5,623 bases of DNA from positions 1-5,623 of the forward strand of contig JBJEQG010000025.1 in assembly GCA_051881635.1 (NCBI GenBank), given 5' to 3'. Positions 5,619-5,623 of the stretch are shown here, piece after piece. The notes under the pieces are model-generated. The model had not been told where the DNA came from, searched no databases, and worked only from the letters and a program-made list of their open reading frames with translations. The first letter of the stretch is position 1; each line of letters starts with the position of its first letter. The stretch comes from JBJEQG01 sp051881635. GTDB taxonomy: Bacteria; Bacillota; Clostridia; Oscillospirales; Acutalibacteraceae. The translations under genes were made by a program, and so were the position numbers.

Positions 5619-5623
5619 TACTA

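Overview
The window fits a low-GC Gram-positive bacterium of the Firmicutes, most likely an anaerobic gut-type Clostridia. The evidence is AT-rich coding sequence, strong GGAGG-type ribosome sites, Sec signal peptides with lysine/arginine-rich starts, Firmicutes-style hairpin-plus-T-run terminators and a typical Firmicutes MurA. I cannot name the genus from sequence alone.

Left two thirds (1-3917, plus strand): two secreted proteins are encoded in tandem. The first (22-2043) is a large extracellular lipase of the alpha/beta-hydrolase 'lipase class 3' type, with nucleophile motif GYSRGG. The second (2250-3917) is a homolog of the cholesterol-dependent cytolysins (thiol-activated cytolysins, the perfringolysin/streptolysin O family). 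It was recognised from many conserved blocks through domains 1-3. The striking point is that the lipase ends in a domain of about 140 residues that is homologous to the C-terminal, membrane-recognition domain (domain 4) of the neighbouring cytolysin, including a shared C-terminal tail. In both proteins the tryptophan-rich undecapeptide of classical cytolysins is replaced by a different FDY(N/S)G-type segment. The pair therefore looks like a two-protein membrane-attack set: a pore former and a lipase steered to the same surface by related targeting domains. A clear hairpin terminator (2085-2129) lies between the genes, so they are probably separate but adjacent transcription units.

Middle (3918-4127): a convergent intergenic region holds two strong hairpins that can end transcription from both sides.

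Right (4128-5408, minus strand): a complete murA (UDP-N-acetylglucosamine enolpyruvyl transferase, first committed step of peptidoglycan synthesis), with all key residues. The best start is a TTG at 5408, not the upstream GTG at 5429. It has a near-consensus promoter (-35 TTGACA, -10 TATTAT, 17-base spacer) and a leader of roughly 125 bases. Its base composition is visibly richer in G+C than the toxin genes, consistent with (but not proving) a housekeeping gene bordering an acquired toxin locus.
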